From the NCBI GenBank assembly GCA_030600135.1, contig JAUVMS010000293.1:1-5134 (forward strand): a DNA stretch of 5,134 bases. The letters are read 5' to 3'. The DNA is from Hyphomicrobiales bacterium. GTDB taxonomy: Bacteria > Pseudomonadota > Alphaproteobacteria > Rhizobiales > JAUVMS01. The translations under genes were made by a program, and so were the position numbers. Of this stretch, positions 1-5,134 are shown one piece after another. The notes below the pieces were generated by a model, which had not been told where the DNA came from, did no database searches, and saw nothing but the letters and a program-made list of their open reading frames with translations. Position 1 is the stretch's first letter. The number at the start of each line of letters is the position of its first letter.

Positions 1-255
1 GCATTTCTCGTCGCCGCGTTGGCGATGATACCGACGGCGCGAAGTGAGCCGCAATGGCGCATCGTGCTCGAGCAACAGCTCTTCAAGGAAAAGGCGTGCA
101 CAATGGCGCTGCTCTCCAATATTCAGGAAAAGGACGTTGCTCGTGAGATCGTCGTCTCGGCGCTCGCCCGTTGTGAGGACGGTTGGACGTTCGATACCAA
201 GCGCGAGCGTCCGAACATGAAATTCTCCATAAAAACCTGCCCCAGTCGATGCTGA
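1..255 (+). CDS. Small exported four-cysteine protein, 5'-truncated
   Basis: The frame is open from base 1 to the TGA at 253-255, so the true start lies left of the window. The first visible residues, AFLVAALAMIPTARSEP, look like the hydrophobic core and end of a Sec signal peptide, with likely cleavage near the Ala-Arg-Ser. The TTG at 19 and ATG at 25 fall inside this hydrophobic stretch and are unlikely starts. The mature part is about 67 residues: WRIVLEQQLFKEKAC, a second Cys in ARCEDGW, a basic stretch, and a C-terminal KTCPSRC. Four cysteines suggest two disulfides in the periplasm or outside the cell. I recall similar short conserved hypothetical proteins (a xxEQQLxxEKxC start and a CxxxC end) from Bradyrhizobium-like genomes, but know no function. 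The coding reading rests on the signal peptide and the regular cysteine pattern. No functional claim is made. Confidence 0.6.
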   Translation, partial: AFLVAALAMIPTARSEPQWRIVLEQQLFKEKACTMALLSNIQEKDVAREIVVSALARCEDGWTFDTKRERPNMKFSIKTCPSRC

Positions 256-288
256 GTTCGGACGCGCCCGTCGCACTACCGAGCATCG
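247..288 (+). terminator. Stem-loop over the stop codon of the small exported protein gene
   Basis: CGATGCT (247-253) pairs perfectly with AGCATCG (282-288). Inside the 28-nt loop, GACG (261-264) pairs with CGTC (269-272) around the tetraloop CGCC. The outer stem begins within the last codons and overlaps the TGA. No run of T follows, so this is not a classical intrinsic terminator. It could protect the 3' end of the mRNA or be chance. The following stretch to 432 holds no gene. A TATACT at 349-354 resembles a -10 box for the permease, but no -35 lies at proper spacing. Confidence 0.25.
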
Positions 289-432
289 CCAGAACAATGT
301 CGAAGCCAGTCACCCCTCGTCCGAAGATTACTTTGAGATGACTTGTCCTATACTTCTGTGTAATTCGCGAAATCCGCCAAAAACTTGATCTTTGTCAACG
401 TGTCGGGTCCAACCAAACACCAAGACGGAGAC

Positions 433-1701
433 ATGACCCACCCGATGTCGGCAATCGAGCGAGCGAGCGGCCAAAATTCACCCGCGCACCCTGGCGCCTC
501 GTTGCGGCGCAGCCTGGGGCTGCCTTTGGTCACGCTCTACGGCCTAGGCGTCACCATTGGCGCCGGAATCTATGTGCTGATCGGCGCGGCGGCCGGAGCG
601 GCCGGCCTTTACGCACCGGTTTCTTTCGTCGTTGCCGCAGCGGTCATGGCGTTTACCGCATGCTCGTTTGCCGAATTTGCCGGGCGTCTACCTGTCAGCG
701 CGGGCGAAGCAGCGTACGTTCAGGCTGGCCTTGGGTTTCGTGCCGTCTCGACGACGGTGGGGCTGGCGGTCGTCGTGGTCGGCACGGTGTCGGCGTCGGC
801 AATATCGGTCGGTAGCGTGGGCTACATCCAAGCCTTCGTGGATCTGCCCGAGGGAATTCTGGTTCCCATTATCGTCCTCGCCATGGGCGGCGTCGCGGCA
901 TGGGGGATTTCGGAATCGGTCTCGCTTGCGGCGCTCTTTACCGTGATCGAGATCGGTGGGCTGTTGTTGATCATCGGTGCGGGCTTTGTCGCAGAGCCGG
1001 GTCTCGCTTATCGGGTAACGGAGATTTTACCATCGGCAGGCGACAGCCATGCCCTGACCGGCATCTTCGCAGCCAGTTTGCTCGCCTTCTTCGCTTTCGT
1101 CGGCTTTGAAGACCTGGTCAACATCGCCGAGGAGGTGAAACGTCCCGAGCGGACACTGCCGAGGGCGATTTTCCTGACATTGACCATCGCCACGCTACTC
1201 TACTTCCTGGTGGTGTCGGTGGCGGTCTTGTCGGTGCCGCTCGACCAACTCGCGGCCTCCAAGCGTCCCCTCGGGCTCGTGTTCGAGCGGCTGACGGGCG
1301 GCTCGCCAGCCCTCATAAGTGCGATCGCAATCGTGGCGACGCTCAACGGCATCATTATACAGATGATCATGGGCTCGCGCGTCATCTATGGGCTGGCAGC
1401 GCAAGGCAGTCTGCCTTCGATCCTGGGCTGGGTTAACCCGTTGACGCGGACACCGCTGATCGCAACCGCCATCGTCGTATCTGGGGTTCTCACCTTGGCG
1501 ATGACCTTTCCGCTAACCGGCCTGGCCGAGACCACATCGCGGATCACGCTGGCGATCTTCGCCCTTGTCAATGTCGCGCTCATCCGGATCAAGATGAAGG
1601 GATCCCCGGCGCCGGAAGGGACGTTTATCGTGCCGTTCTTCGTGCCGGTTGTCGGGCTCGTGTCATGTGTCGCGCTGCTTGCGATTGATCTCGTGCTCTA
1701 G
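433..1701 (+). CDS. APC-superfamily amino acid permease
   Basis: This is an inner-membrane secondary transporter of the amino acid-polyamine-organocation superfamily (COG0531 type), probably taking up an amino acid or amine with H+; the substrate cannot be read from sequence. Numbering is from the ATG at 433 (422 aa). The hallmark TM1 helix-breaking motif GAGIYVLIG is at about residues 43-51. The TM6 and loop signature FAFVGFEDLVNIAEEVKRPE runs from about 220 to 239 and is followed by RTLPRAI, and SRVIYGLAAQG is at 315-325. I count 11 hydrophobic segments, with the last ending at the C-terminal residue; many APC members have 12. The frame extends upstream to a TTG at 385, but that has no ribosome site. 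ATG 433 follows GGAG (427-430) at very short spacing, and ATG 445 (in frame, 14 nt after the same GGAG) is an alternative. The stop is 10 bp from the stop of the convergent flavoprotein gene. The family call is firm, the start less so. Confidence 0.9.
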   Translation: MTHPMSAIERASGQNSPAHPGASLRRSLGLPLVTLYGLGVTIGAGIYVLIGAAAGAAGLYAPVSFVVAAAVMAFTACSFAEFAGRLPVSAGEAAYVQAGLGFRAVSTTVGLAVVVVGTVSASAISVGSVGYIQAFVDLPEGILVPIIVLAMGGVAAWGISESVSLAALFTVIEIGGLLLIIGAGFVAEPGLAYRVTEILPSAGDSHALTGIFAASLLAFFAFVGFEDLVNIAEEVKRPERTLPRAIFLTLTIATLLYFLVVSVAVLSVPLDQLAASKRPLGLVFERLTGGSPALISAIAIVATLNGIIIQMIMGSRVIYGLAAQGSLPSILGWVNPLTRTPLIATAIVVSGVLTLAMTFPLTGLAETTSRITLAIFALVNVALIRIKMKGSPAPEGTFIVPFFVPVVGLVSCVALLAIDLVL

Positions 1702-1711
1702 CCCGATCTAC

Positions 1712-3205
1712 TCAAATTTGCGACATGGCTGCCGCTTTGCCAGCGCTCGCGCCTGCGATCTTGCCGAAGACCGCGCCCGACATCAGGCCGGTGCCGCCCG
1801 GATAGTTGTGGTAGAAAATCCCACCGACCAACTCGCCGGCGGCATAGAGCCCGGGTATCGGGCGAAGATCGGTGTCGACGACTTGGGCGTTGGTGTCGAT
1901 GCGCAAACCGCCGAAGGTGAATGTGATCCCGCAAGTCGTCGCATAGGCCTCGAACGGCGGGGTGTCGAGTGGGTTCGCCCAGTTGGTCTTGTCTATGGCG
2001 AGGCCCTCGGTACGGCGGCCGTCCTTAGCGGTCGGGTCGAAGGCGACGTCGTTGCGAATAGCCAAGTTGTATGCCGCCACTTCTTCGAGAAAGGCCTTTT
2101 CATCGACGCCAGAAAGCTGCGCGGCAAGTCCTTCGAGGGTGTCGGCGCTGACTTTCGTTATCTGGCGAATGTTGTATTCATCACGCAGCAAGTGCTTGAC
2201 CCTCTGGTCAAACACCTGCCAGGCGAATTGGCCGGGCTGAGAGAGAATAACGCGGCCGTACTTTGCGTAAGTGTAGTTGCGGAAATCGGCGCCCTCATCG
2301 ACAAAACGTTTGCCCTCGGCGTTGACCATTATGCCGAACGGGTAGGAATGCTTTTGGAATTGATCTCCGACCGCCAGGTCGCCGAATTCCGGTGCATTCA
2401 TCTCCCAGCCGACCGCATGACACCCCGACCAGTTGCCATAGGGCGCGGCACCAACATCGAGCGCCATCTTGATGCCGTCGCCGGTGTTAAAGCGCGTGCC
2501 ACGCACCTTGGCCAGCTCCCAGCCCGGCCCCAAATAGCGCGTGCGCCATTCGGGATTGGCCTGAAATCCGCCAGCGGCGAGGACGACGGTTTTTGCGGTC
2601 AAGGGCTCAGGGCGGCCGCCGCCTCGTCGCACCATAACACCGGTCACCCGTTCGCCGTCAAAGATCAGACCGGCGGCGCGGGCGTCATATTCAATCGCCG
2701 CCTGGCGCTCGAGACAGGCCTTGGTCAAGGCGTCCACCAGGCCGGGACCACCACCCCAGGCCTCGACCGTAAGACCACCCCAAAACTTGAAACGCCCGTC
2801 GATCTTGAAGGCCTGACGGCCATACATGGGCACAAAGCGCACGCCGTTGCTGCGCATCCAAATCATGGTGTCGCGCGAACGGCGCACCACCAGTTCGACC
2901 AAGTCCGGGGCTGAACGGAATTGCGTGACGCGAAACATGTCGTCGAAGAAGCGATCCTCGTCGTAGGTCGCGAAATCGGTGCTTTCGATCTCGTCGCTCG
3001 TCAGGTCGGGCATGACGGCTTTGAGATCATCGATGCCACGATAGGCAAAGCGCATGGCGCCGGCGGTGAAGCGGCTGTTGCCGCCGCTCTCGTCTCTCGG
3101 AGCCCGCTCTAATACAGAAACACGTGCACCTTGCTCGCGAGCCGACAAGGCTGCACACAAGGCCGCGTTTCCAGCCCCCACAACAACAACATCCGTGTCC
3201 GTCAT
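1712..3205 (-). CDS. tcuA: FAD-dependent tricarballylate dehydrogenase-like flavoprotein (TcuA/CobZ type)
   Basis: Cytoplasmic flavoprotein of the fumarate reductase/succinate dehydrogenase FAD_binding_2 superfamily, 497 aa. TcuA oxidises tricarballylate to cis-aconitate and passes electrons to TcuB. Visible are the dinucleotide fold GAGNAA (10-15) with acidic E33 ending strand two, GGNSRFTAGAMRF (41-53), VVLAAGGFQANPEW (207-220), GTRFNTGDG (236-244), CGITFTFGGL (425-434), IPGLYAAGELVGG (450-462) and NYPGGTGLMSGAVFGKIAG (467-485). These match TcuA along its whole length. Where fumarate reductases have VHGxNRLGG, this protein has FYHNYPGG, so the catalytic His and Arg of that segment are replaced (alignment by eye), as expected for a dehydrogenase on another substrate. 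The ATG at 3205 is fixed by an in-frame TGA just upstream (3217-3215); the ribosome site is weak (GAG about 9 nt away). No tcuB, tcuC or tcuR is in view, so the family is secure but the tricarballylate substrate is inferred. Confidence 0.88.
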   Translation of the reverse strand: MTDTDVVVVGAGNAALCAALSAREQGARVSVLERAPRDESGGNSRFTAGAMRFAYRGIDDLKAVMPDLTSDEIESTDFATYDEDRFFDDMFRVTQFRSAPDLVELVVRRSRDTMIWMRSNGVRFVPMYGRQAFKIDGRFKFWGGLTVEAWGGGPGLVDALTKACLERQAAIEYDARAAGLIFDGERVTGVMVRRGGGRPEPLTAKTVVLAAGGFQANPEWRTRYLGPGWELAKVRGTRFNTGDGIKMALDVGAAPYGNWSGCHAVGWEMNAPEFGDLAVGDQFQKHSYPFGIMVNAEGKRFVDEGADFRNYTYAKYGRVILSQPGQFAWQVFDQRVKHLLRDEYNIRQITKVSADTLEGLAAQLSGVDEKAFLEEVAAYNLAIRNDVAFDPTAKDGRRTEGLAIDKTNWANPLDTPPFEAYATTCGITFTFGGLRIDTNAQVVDTDLRPIPGLYAAGELVGGIFYHNYPGGTGLMSGAVFGKIAGASAGKAAAMSQI

Positions 3206-3220
3206 TCGATCTGCTCACAA

Positions 3221-3248
3221 GGCACCGGGTCCCGCACCATTAGGTGCC
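3221..3248 (-). promoter_or_regulatory. Operator-like dyad upstream of the flavoprotein start
   Basis: Between 16 and 43 nt upstream of the ATG at 3205 lie three related half-sites. GGCACC (3221-3226) and GGTGCC (3243-3248) form an outer 6-bp inverted repeat, and GCACC (3234-3238) with GGTGC (3243-3247) forms a tight palindrome with a 4-bp AT-rich centre. On the coding strand the tight site reads GCACCTAATGGTGC. This could be a repressor site or a leader hairpin limiting translation. No good -35/-10 pair was found nearby; the closest is TTGGCG (3335-3330) and TATACG (3310-3305) with a 19-nt spacer, which is poor. Confidence 0.3.
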
Positions 3249-3382
3249 GACCGTGGCCGTGATTGCAAGGCGCGTGTTGGTATGGACCGTAGTGAAAGTG
3301 GTATCGTATAGCGCGCGCTCGCCGCGCCTCGCCAACGAACCCGAAATGCCGGTCAATTGCGTCCATGTGAGTGGAATCGGCT

Positions 3383-3751
3383 CTAGAACTTGGCGATGAT
3401 CGAGCCCTGAACGATATTGCGGTTGTTGCTGTCGAGGAATTTGGTGGAGATCCGTTCCTCGCGGATGAGATCGACCGCAACACCAACGTCTTTGTTCAAA
3501 TCATATCCGAGGGAGGCTTTGTAATCGATATTTTCGACAATCCTGTTGTCACTGAACAATTCACTGTTGGCGTATCTCGCTCCAAGCCCGAGTTTGAAGT
3601 TCTTGCGAATGAGATAATTCAGTGTGCCACTGAAGGCAAACCGCTCGCCCGAGGCGCCGCCTTCCTCAAAATCAACACCCGTCAACCCTTTCTCCGCGCC
3701 AAGTTTAATTTGGATGCGGCGCGTCGGCGACAGAACCAGTTCACCGGTTAC
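3383..3751 (-). CDS. BBP2-like beta-barrel protein, C-terminal part after the frameshift
   Basis: This frame continues the barrel from about VTGELVLSPTRRIQIKLGAE through FAFSGTLNYLIRKNFKLGLG, NIDYKASLGYDLNKDVGVAV, and ends NIVQGSIIAKF followed by TAG at 3385-3383. Roughly 122 residues alternate hydrophobic and polar amino acids in strands separated by short turns. The final Phe is the usual C-terminal residue recognised by the BAM complex in outer-membrane barrels. No independent start is credible: the TTG at 3685 sits in the middle of a strand and turn region, and the frame is already barrel-like upstream of it. Joined to the 326-residue front part, the total suits a complete BBP2 protein. 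The break needs one missing base near 3750, either a real mutation (pseudogene) or a sequencing or assembly error. No slippery heptamer is visible, so programmed frameshifting is unlikely. Confidence 0.75.
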   Translation of the reverse strand, partial: VTGELVLSPTRRIQIKLGAEKGLTGVDFEEGGASGERFAFSGTLNYLIRKNFKLGLGARYANSELFSDNRIVENIDYKASLGYDLNKDVGVAVDLIREERISTKFLDSNNRNIVQGSIIAKF

Positions 3752-4728
3752 CGCCGGTCGTGGAAATCCTCCTTGAGGTAATTGATTCCAAGTCTTGCGC
3801 TTATCTTGGCTGTCGGAATGATGTTGAGGCCGGCATCGAAATGAAACCGTGTCGCATCACGATCAATTGAATCGGGGTTACCCGGCGTTCCGCGTACATT
3901 TTCCGTAGAAGCCTCAAATCGGGTCCGAAATTCCAGTTTACGCGTAAAGACAAAGCCATATTCTTGCTTGAGGCGGAATTCCTCCGAGTCGCGAAAATCC
4001 TGATCCCCTGTACTGCCCGAAATAAGGCGGACGTCGTTGTAATCTTGATTGGCGTAGCTGATGCCGATCGTGTACTGCCCGCGTTGCAAATCAACCGTTG
4101 CAAACATTGTGGCATCGATATCCGTATACGCCACCGGTTCGGCAGCGCCCAGAGGTACATCGTCGTCCGTCACCGAGCGCGATTGATGGGCATACCATGC
4201 TCGAACTTGGGTGCCGAGGGAGACCAAGGGTGCGATCAAATGATTGTGCGTAAACTCGCCACCAAAATCGGCGAAAGAATCTGCCTTGCTTTCATTGTAC
4301 TCGGCGATGTATGAGGCCAGGCGAAATAGCGTCTGGTGTTGTTCGCTATCAACAACGGCAATGATCTCAGGCGCCGCATATGCGATCAAATCATCTCTAA
4401 CGAGAATTTCCCTCCCAAAAATGTTGGAGTCATAGATCAAACCAACGTAAGCAGCCGGCAAAACGGTCAAGTTTCCCCGCTTGAAGCCCTTCGCCTGAAG
4501 AGTGCTGGATCCAGGTAGCCGGACAACGGGCTCAGCCGACACGGGCACGCAAAACAGCGCGTTCAACGATCCAATGGGAGACAAAAGAACGAGAGTCAAA
4601 ATCAAGGCAAAGCGGTGAGGTCGCCGAAATCTCGGTCGCGAGCGGGCGCATGCAAGCCAGCGGCCTGCCCTCAATCGTTTTGCCGTTCGACCCCCTTGCG
4701 GGCTCATGACCAAGAAACTTTCTTCCAT
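3748..4728 (-). CDS. BBP2-like outer-membrane beta-barrel protein, N-terminal part before a frameshift
   Basis: Residues 1-326 of a predicted outer-membrane beta-barrel resembling the BBP2 (putative beta-barrel porin 2) family. A basic N-region rich in Arg is followed by a hydrophobic signal segment (about 40-60, FALILTLVLLSPIG and onward) and a likely signal peptidase site after VPVSA (65). The first predicted strand carries the typical Y-D-S-N-I-F motif (99-104), as in barrels that begin with xYDsNVf. From there, amphipathic strands alternate with acidic turns up to INYLKEDFHDRR, where a TAA at 3750-3748 stops translation. The family pattern continues in another frame immediately after (3751-3383), so this is the front of a protein of about 448 aa. 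ATG 4728 has no clear ribosome site. The in-frame ATG at 4707 (residue 8) has a GGAAGAAAG stretch upstream at loose spacing and may be the true start. Function beyond outer-membrane localisation is unknown; relatives are often near polysaccharide genes, but none are here. Confidence 0.75.
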   Translation of the reverse strand: MEESFLVMSPQGGRTAKRLRAGRWLACARSRPRFRRPHRFALILTLVLLSPIGSLNALFCVPVSAEPVVRLPGSSTLQAKGFKRGNLTVLPAAYVGLIYDSNIFGREILVRDDLIAYAAPEIIAVVDSEQHQTLFRLASYIAEYNESKADSFADFGGEFTHNHLIAPLVSLGTQVRAWYAHQSRSVTDDDVPLGAAEPVAYTDIDATMFATVDLQRGQYTIGISYANQDYNDVRLISGSTGDQDFRDSEEFRLKQEYGFVFTRKLEFRTRFEASTENVRGTPGNPDSIDRDATRFHFDAGLNIIPTAKISARLGINYLKEDFHDRR

Positions 4729-4747
4729 TCACGACGCGAGCAGATTT

Positions 4748-4769
4748 CGCAACGACACACCCAGTTGCG
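4748..4769 (-). promoter_or_regulatory. Inverted repeat in the leader of the beta-barrel gene
   Basis: CGCAAC (4748-4753) and GTTGCG (4764-4769) are perfect 6-bp arms around a 10-nt loop. The dyad lies just downstream of the predicted transcription start, so it could act as an operator or a 5' leader hairpin. Chance cannot be excluded. Confidence 0.25.
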
Positions 4770-4778
4770 CACCGGACC

Positions 4779-4808
4779 AGAATACATGCACGCACTCACG
4801 ATGTTCAA
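4779..4808 (-). promoter_or_regulatory. Probable sigma-70-type promoter of the beta-barrel gene
   Basis: On the minus strand TTGAAC (4808-4803) is followed after 18 nt by TATTCT (4784-4779). This places transcription start near 4772, about 44 nt before ATG 4728 or 65 nt before ATG 4707. The match to -35 TTGACA and -10 TATAAT is four of six for each, at acceptable spacing. Position and orientation fit the gene downstream. Support is by consensus only. Confidence 0.4.
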
Positions 4809-4840
4809 AGGCTGGACTCGAGATTACCAATCAGCCTGAA
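4804..4840. promoter_or_regulatory. Imperfect dyad overlapping the -35 of the beta-barrel promoter
   Basis: TTCA-aa-GGCTG (4804-4814) is the inverted counterpart of CAGCC-TGAA (4832-4840): nine paired bases with a 2-nt bulge in one arm and a 17-nt spacer. One arm covers the predicted -35 box (4808-4803). This placement is what one would expect of a regulator site, but no matching regulator gene is in the window. Confidence 0.25.
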
Positions 4841-4873
4841 GGCACGGCCTGATACAGGACGCTGGCTACTAAA

Positions 4874-5134
4874 ATGAACTCGAACGAAACGCTTGCGCCG
4901 CCAACTCTTGGACGCGCCCGTCACGCGATGTGGTTGCGCTGTCGGCAAACCGTGTCGCAATGGTCGCTCACGATAGAGGTCAAACTACAGATCCCTGACG
5001 AACCCAACTGGCGTGGACAGTTCCTCGTCTCGAAGTCCGCGTACAACCAAGAAAGATTCATCGGCGGTTTGTCTGGCGATCGCTATCCTGCCGCAAGGCC
5101 GAAGCTGACGCCGACATTTTCAACGGGCTGTTAA
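4874..5134 (+). CDS. Weak hypothetical 86-residue reading frame
   Basis: An ATG at 4874 opens a frame of 86 codons ending in TAA on the last bases of the window. The product (MNSNETLAPPTLGRARHAMW... to ...FSTGC) shows no motif, signal peptide or membrane segment I recognise. There is no ribosome binding site before the ATG. By my hand count about 65% of codons end in G or C, only a mild bias, which gives little coding support. No better frame exists on either strand here, so the stretch from about 4841 to 5134 may be non-coding or degraded sequence. I list it because nothing else explains the interval, and I consider a non-coding reading more likely. Confidence 0.2.
   Translation: MNSNETLAPPTLGRARHAMWLRCRQTVSQWSLTIEVKLQIPDEPNWRGQFLVSKSAYNQERFIGGLSGDRYPAARPKLTPTFSTGC
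5110..5134. mobile_element. Possible terminal inverted repeat of an insertion sequence at the window edge
   Basis: The last bases, read on the minus strand, begin TTAACAGCCCGTTGAAAATG. From memory this resembles the outer ends of several proteobacterial IS elements, which carry a CAG-CC-GTTGAAAAA-type terminus. No partner repeat and no transposase are present inside the window, so if real, either a decayed remnant lies to the left or the sequence only retains one end. The call rests on resemblance alone. Confidence 0.2.

Noticed and set aside
260..272. A 13-bp exact repeat, GGACGCGCCCGTC, present at 260-272 and again at 4910-4922, each with a small internal hairpin
   Set aside because: One 13-bp match in about 5 kb of GC-rich sequence is not unexpected by chance, and the flanks do not match.
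333..354. A promoter for the permease using TTGAGA (333-338) and TATACT (349-354)
   Set aside because: The spacing is only 10 nt, far below the 16-18 nt needed, and no other -35 box fits the TATACT.
1649..2914. A long plus-strand open frame of 421 codons opposite the flavoprotein gene, also overlapping the permease end
   Set aside because: It is antisense to a gene with full-length family motifs, shows no domain of its own, and long antisense frames are expected opposite GC-rich genes.
3202..3486. A minus-strand frame of 94 codons between the barrel gene and the flavoprotein gene
   Set aside because: It overlaps the barrel C-terminus in another frame, and its Ser/Arg-rich product looks like an out-of-frame shadow.
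3740..3760. Programmed ribosomal frameshifting as an explanation for the split barrel gene
   Set aside because: There is no slippery heptamer or clear downstream stimulator, and programmed shifting is not known for this family.
3371..3781. A plus-strand open frame of 136 codons opposite the barrel gene
   Set aside because: The minus strand carries the recognisable barrel C-terminus there; the plus-strand product has no motif or ribosome site.
1..5134. CRISPR arrays, tRNA or rRNA genes, toxin-antitoxin pairs and phage genes
   Set aside because: No regularly spaced repeats, no cloverleaf or rRNA sequence, and no matching protein motifs were seen on either strand.

Overview
The window looks like ordinary accessory or metabolic chromosome of a fairly GC-rich Gram-negative bacterium. 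The best guess is an alphaproteobacterium of the Hyphomicrobiales (Bradyrhizobium-like). Three things point there: an outer-membrane beta-barrel of the BBP2 type, a small exported four-cysteine protein of a style I recall from Bradyrhizobium-like genomes, and GC-rich codon use. The taxonomic call is inference; no rRNA or marker gene is present.

Layout, left to right. Positions 1-255 (+) hold the 3' part of a small secreted cysteine-containing protein whose start lies outside the window, with a stem-loop over its stop codon. Positions 433-1701 (+) encode an APC-superfamily amino acid permease. It converges, with only 10 bp between stop codons, on a minus-strand flavoprotein (3205-1712) that closely matches FAD-dependent tricarballylate dehydrogenase (TcuA/CobZ type). 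Upstream of that flavoprotein is a GC-rich dyad that could be an operator. Next, also on the minus strand (4728-3383), comes a BBP2-like outer-membrane beta-barrel protein split by a one-base frameshift near 3750. A plausible sigma-70 promoter (4808-4779) and two inverted repeats lie in front of it. From about 4841 to the end (5134) there is no convincing gene: one weak 86-codon reading frame, and a right edge that may be the end of an insertion sequence.

How the parts relate. The permease would import an amino acid or related amine across the inner membrane, the flavoprotein would oxidise a small carboxylate in the cytoplasm, and the beta-barrel would sit in the outer membrane. The barrel and flavoprotein genes share a strand with a 177-nt gap, so read-through transcription is possible but not shown. 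The usual TcuA partners (the TcuB electron-transfer protein, the TcuC transporter, the TcuR regulator) are not in the window, so the substrate remains open. I did not find a convincing previously undescribed system. The points most worth a second look are the broken beta-barrel gene, the dyads in front of the two minus-strand genes, and the possible IS terminus at the right edge.
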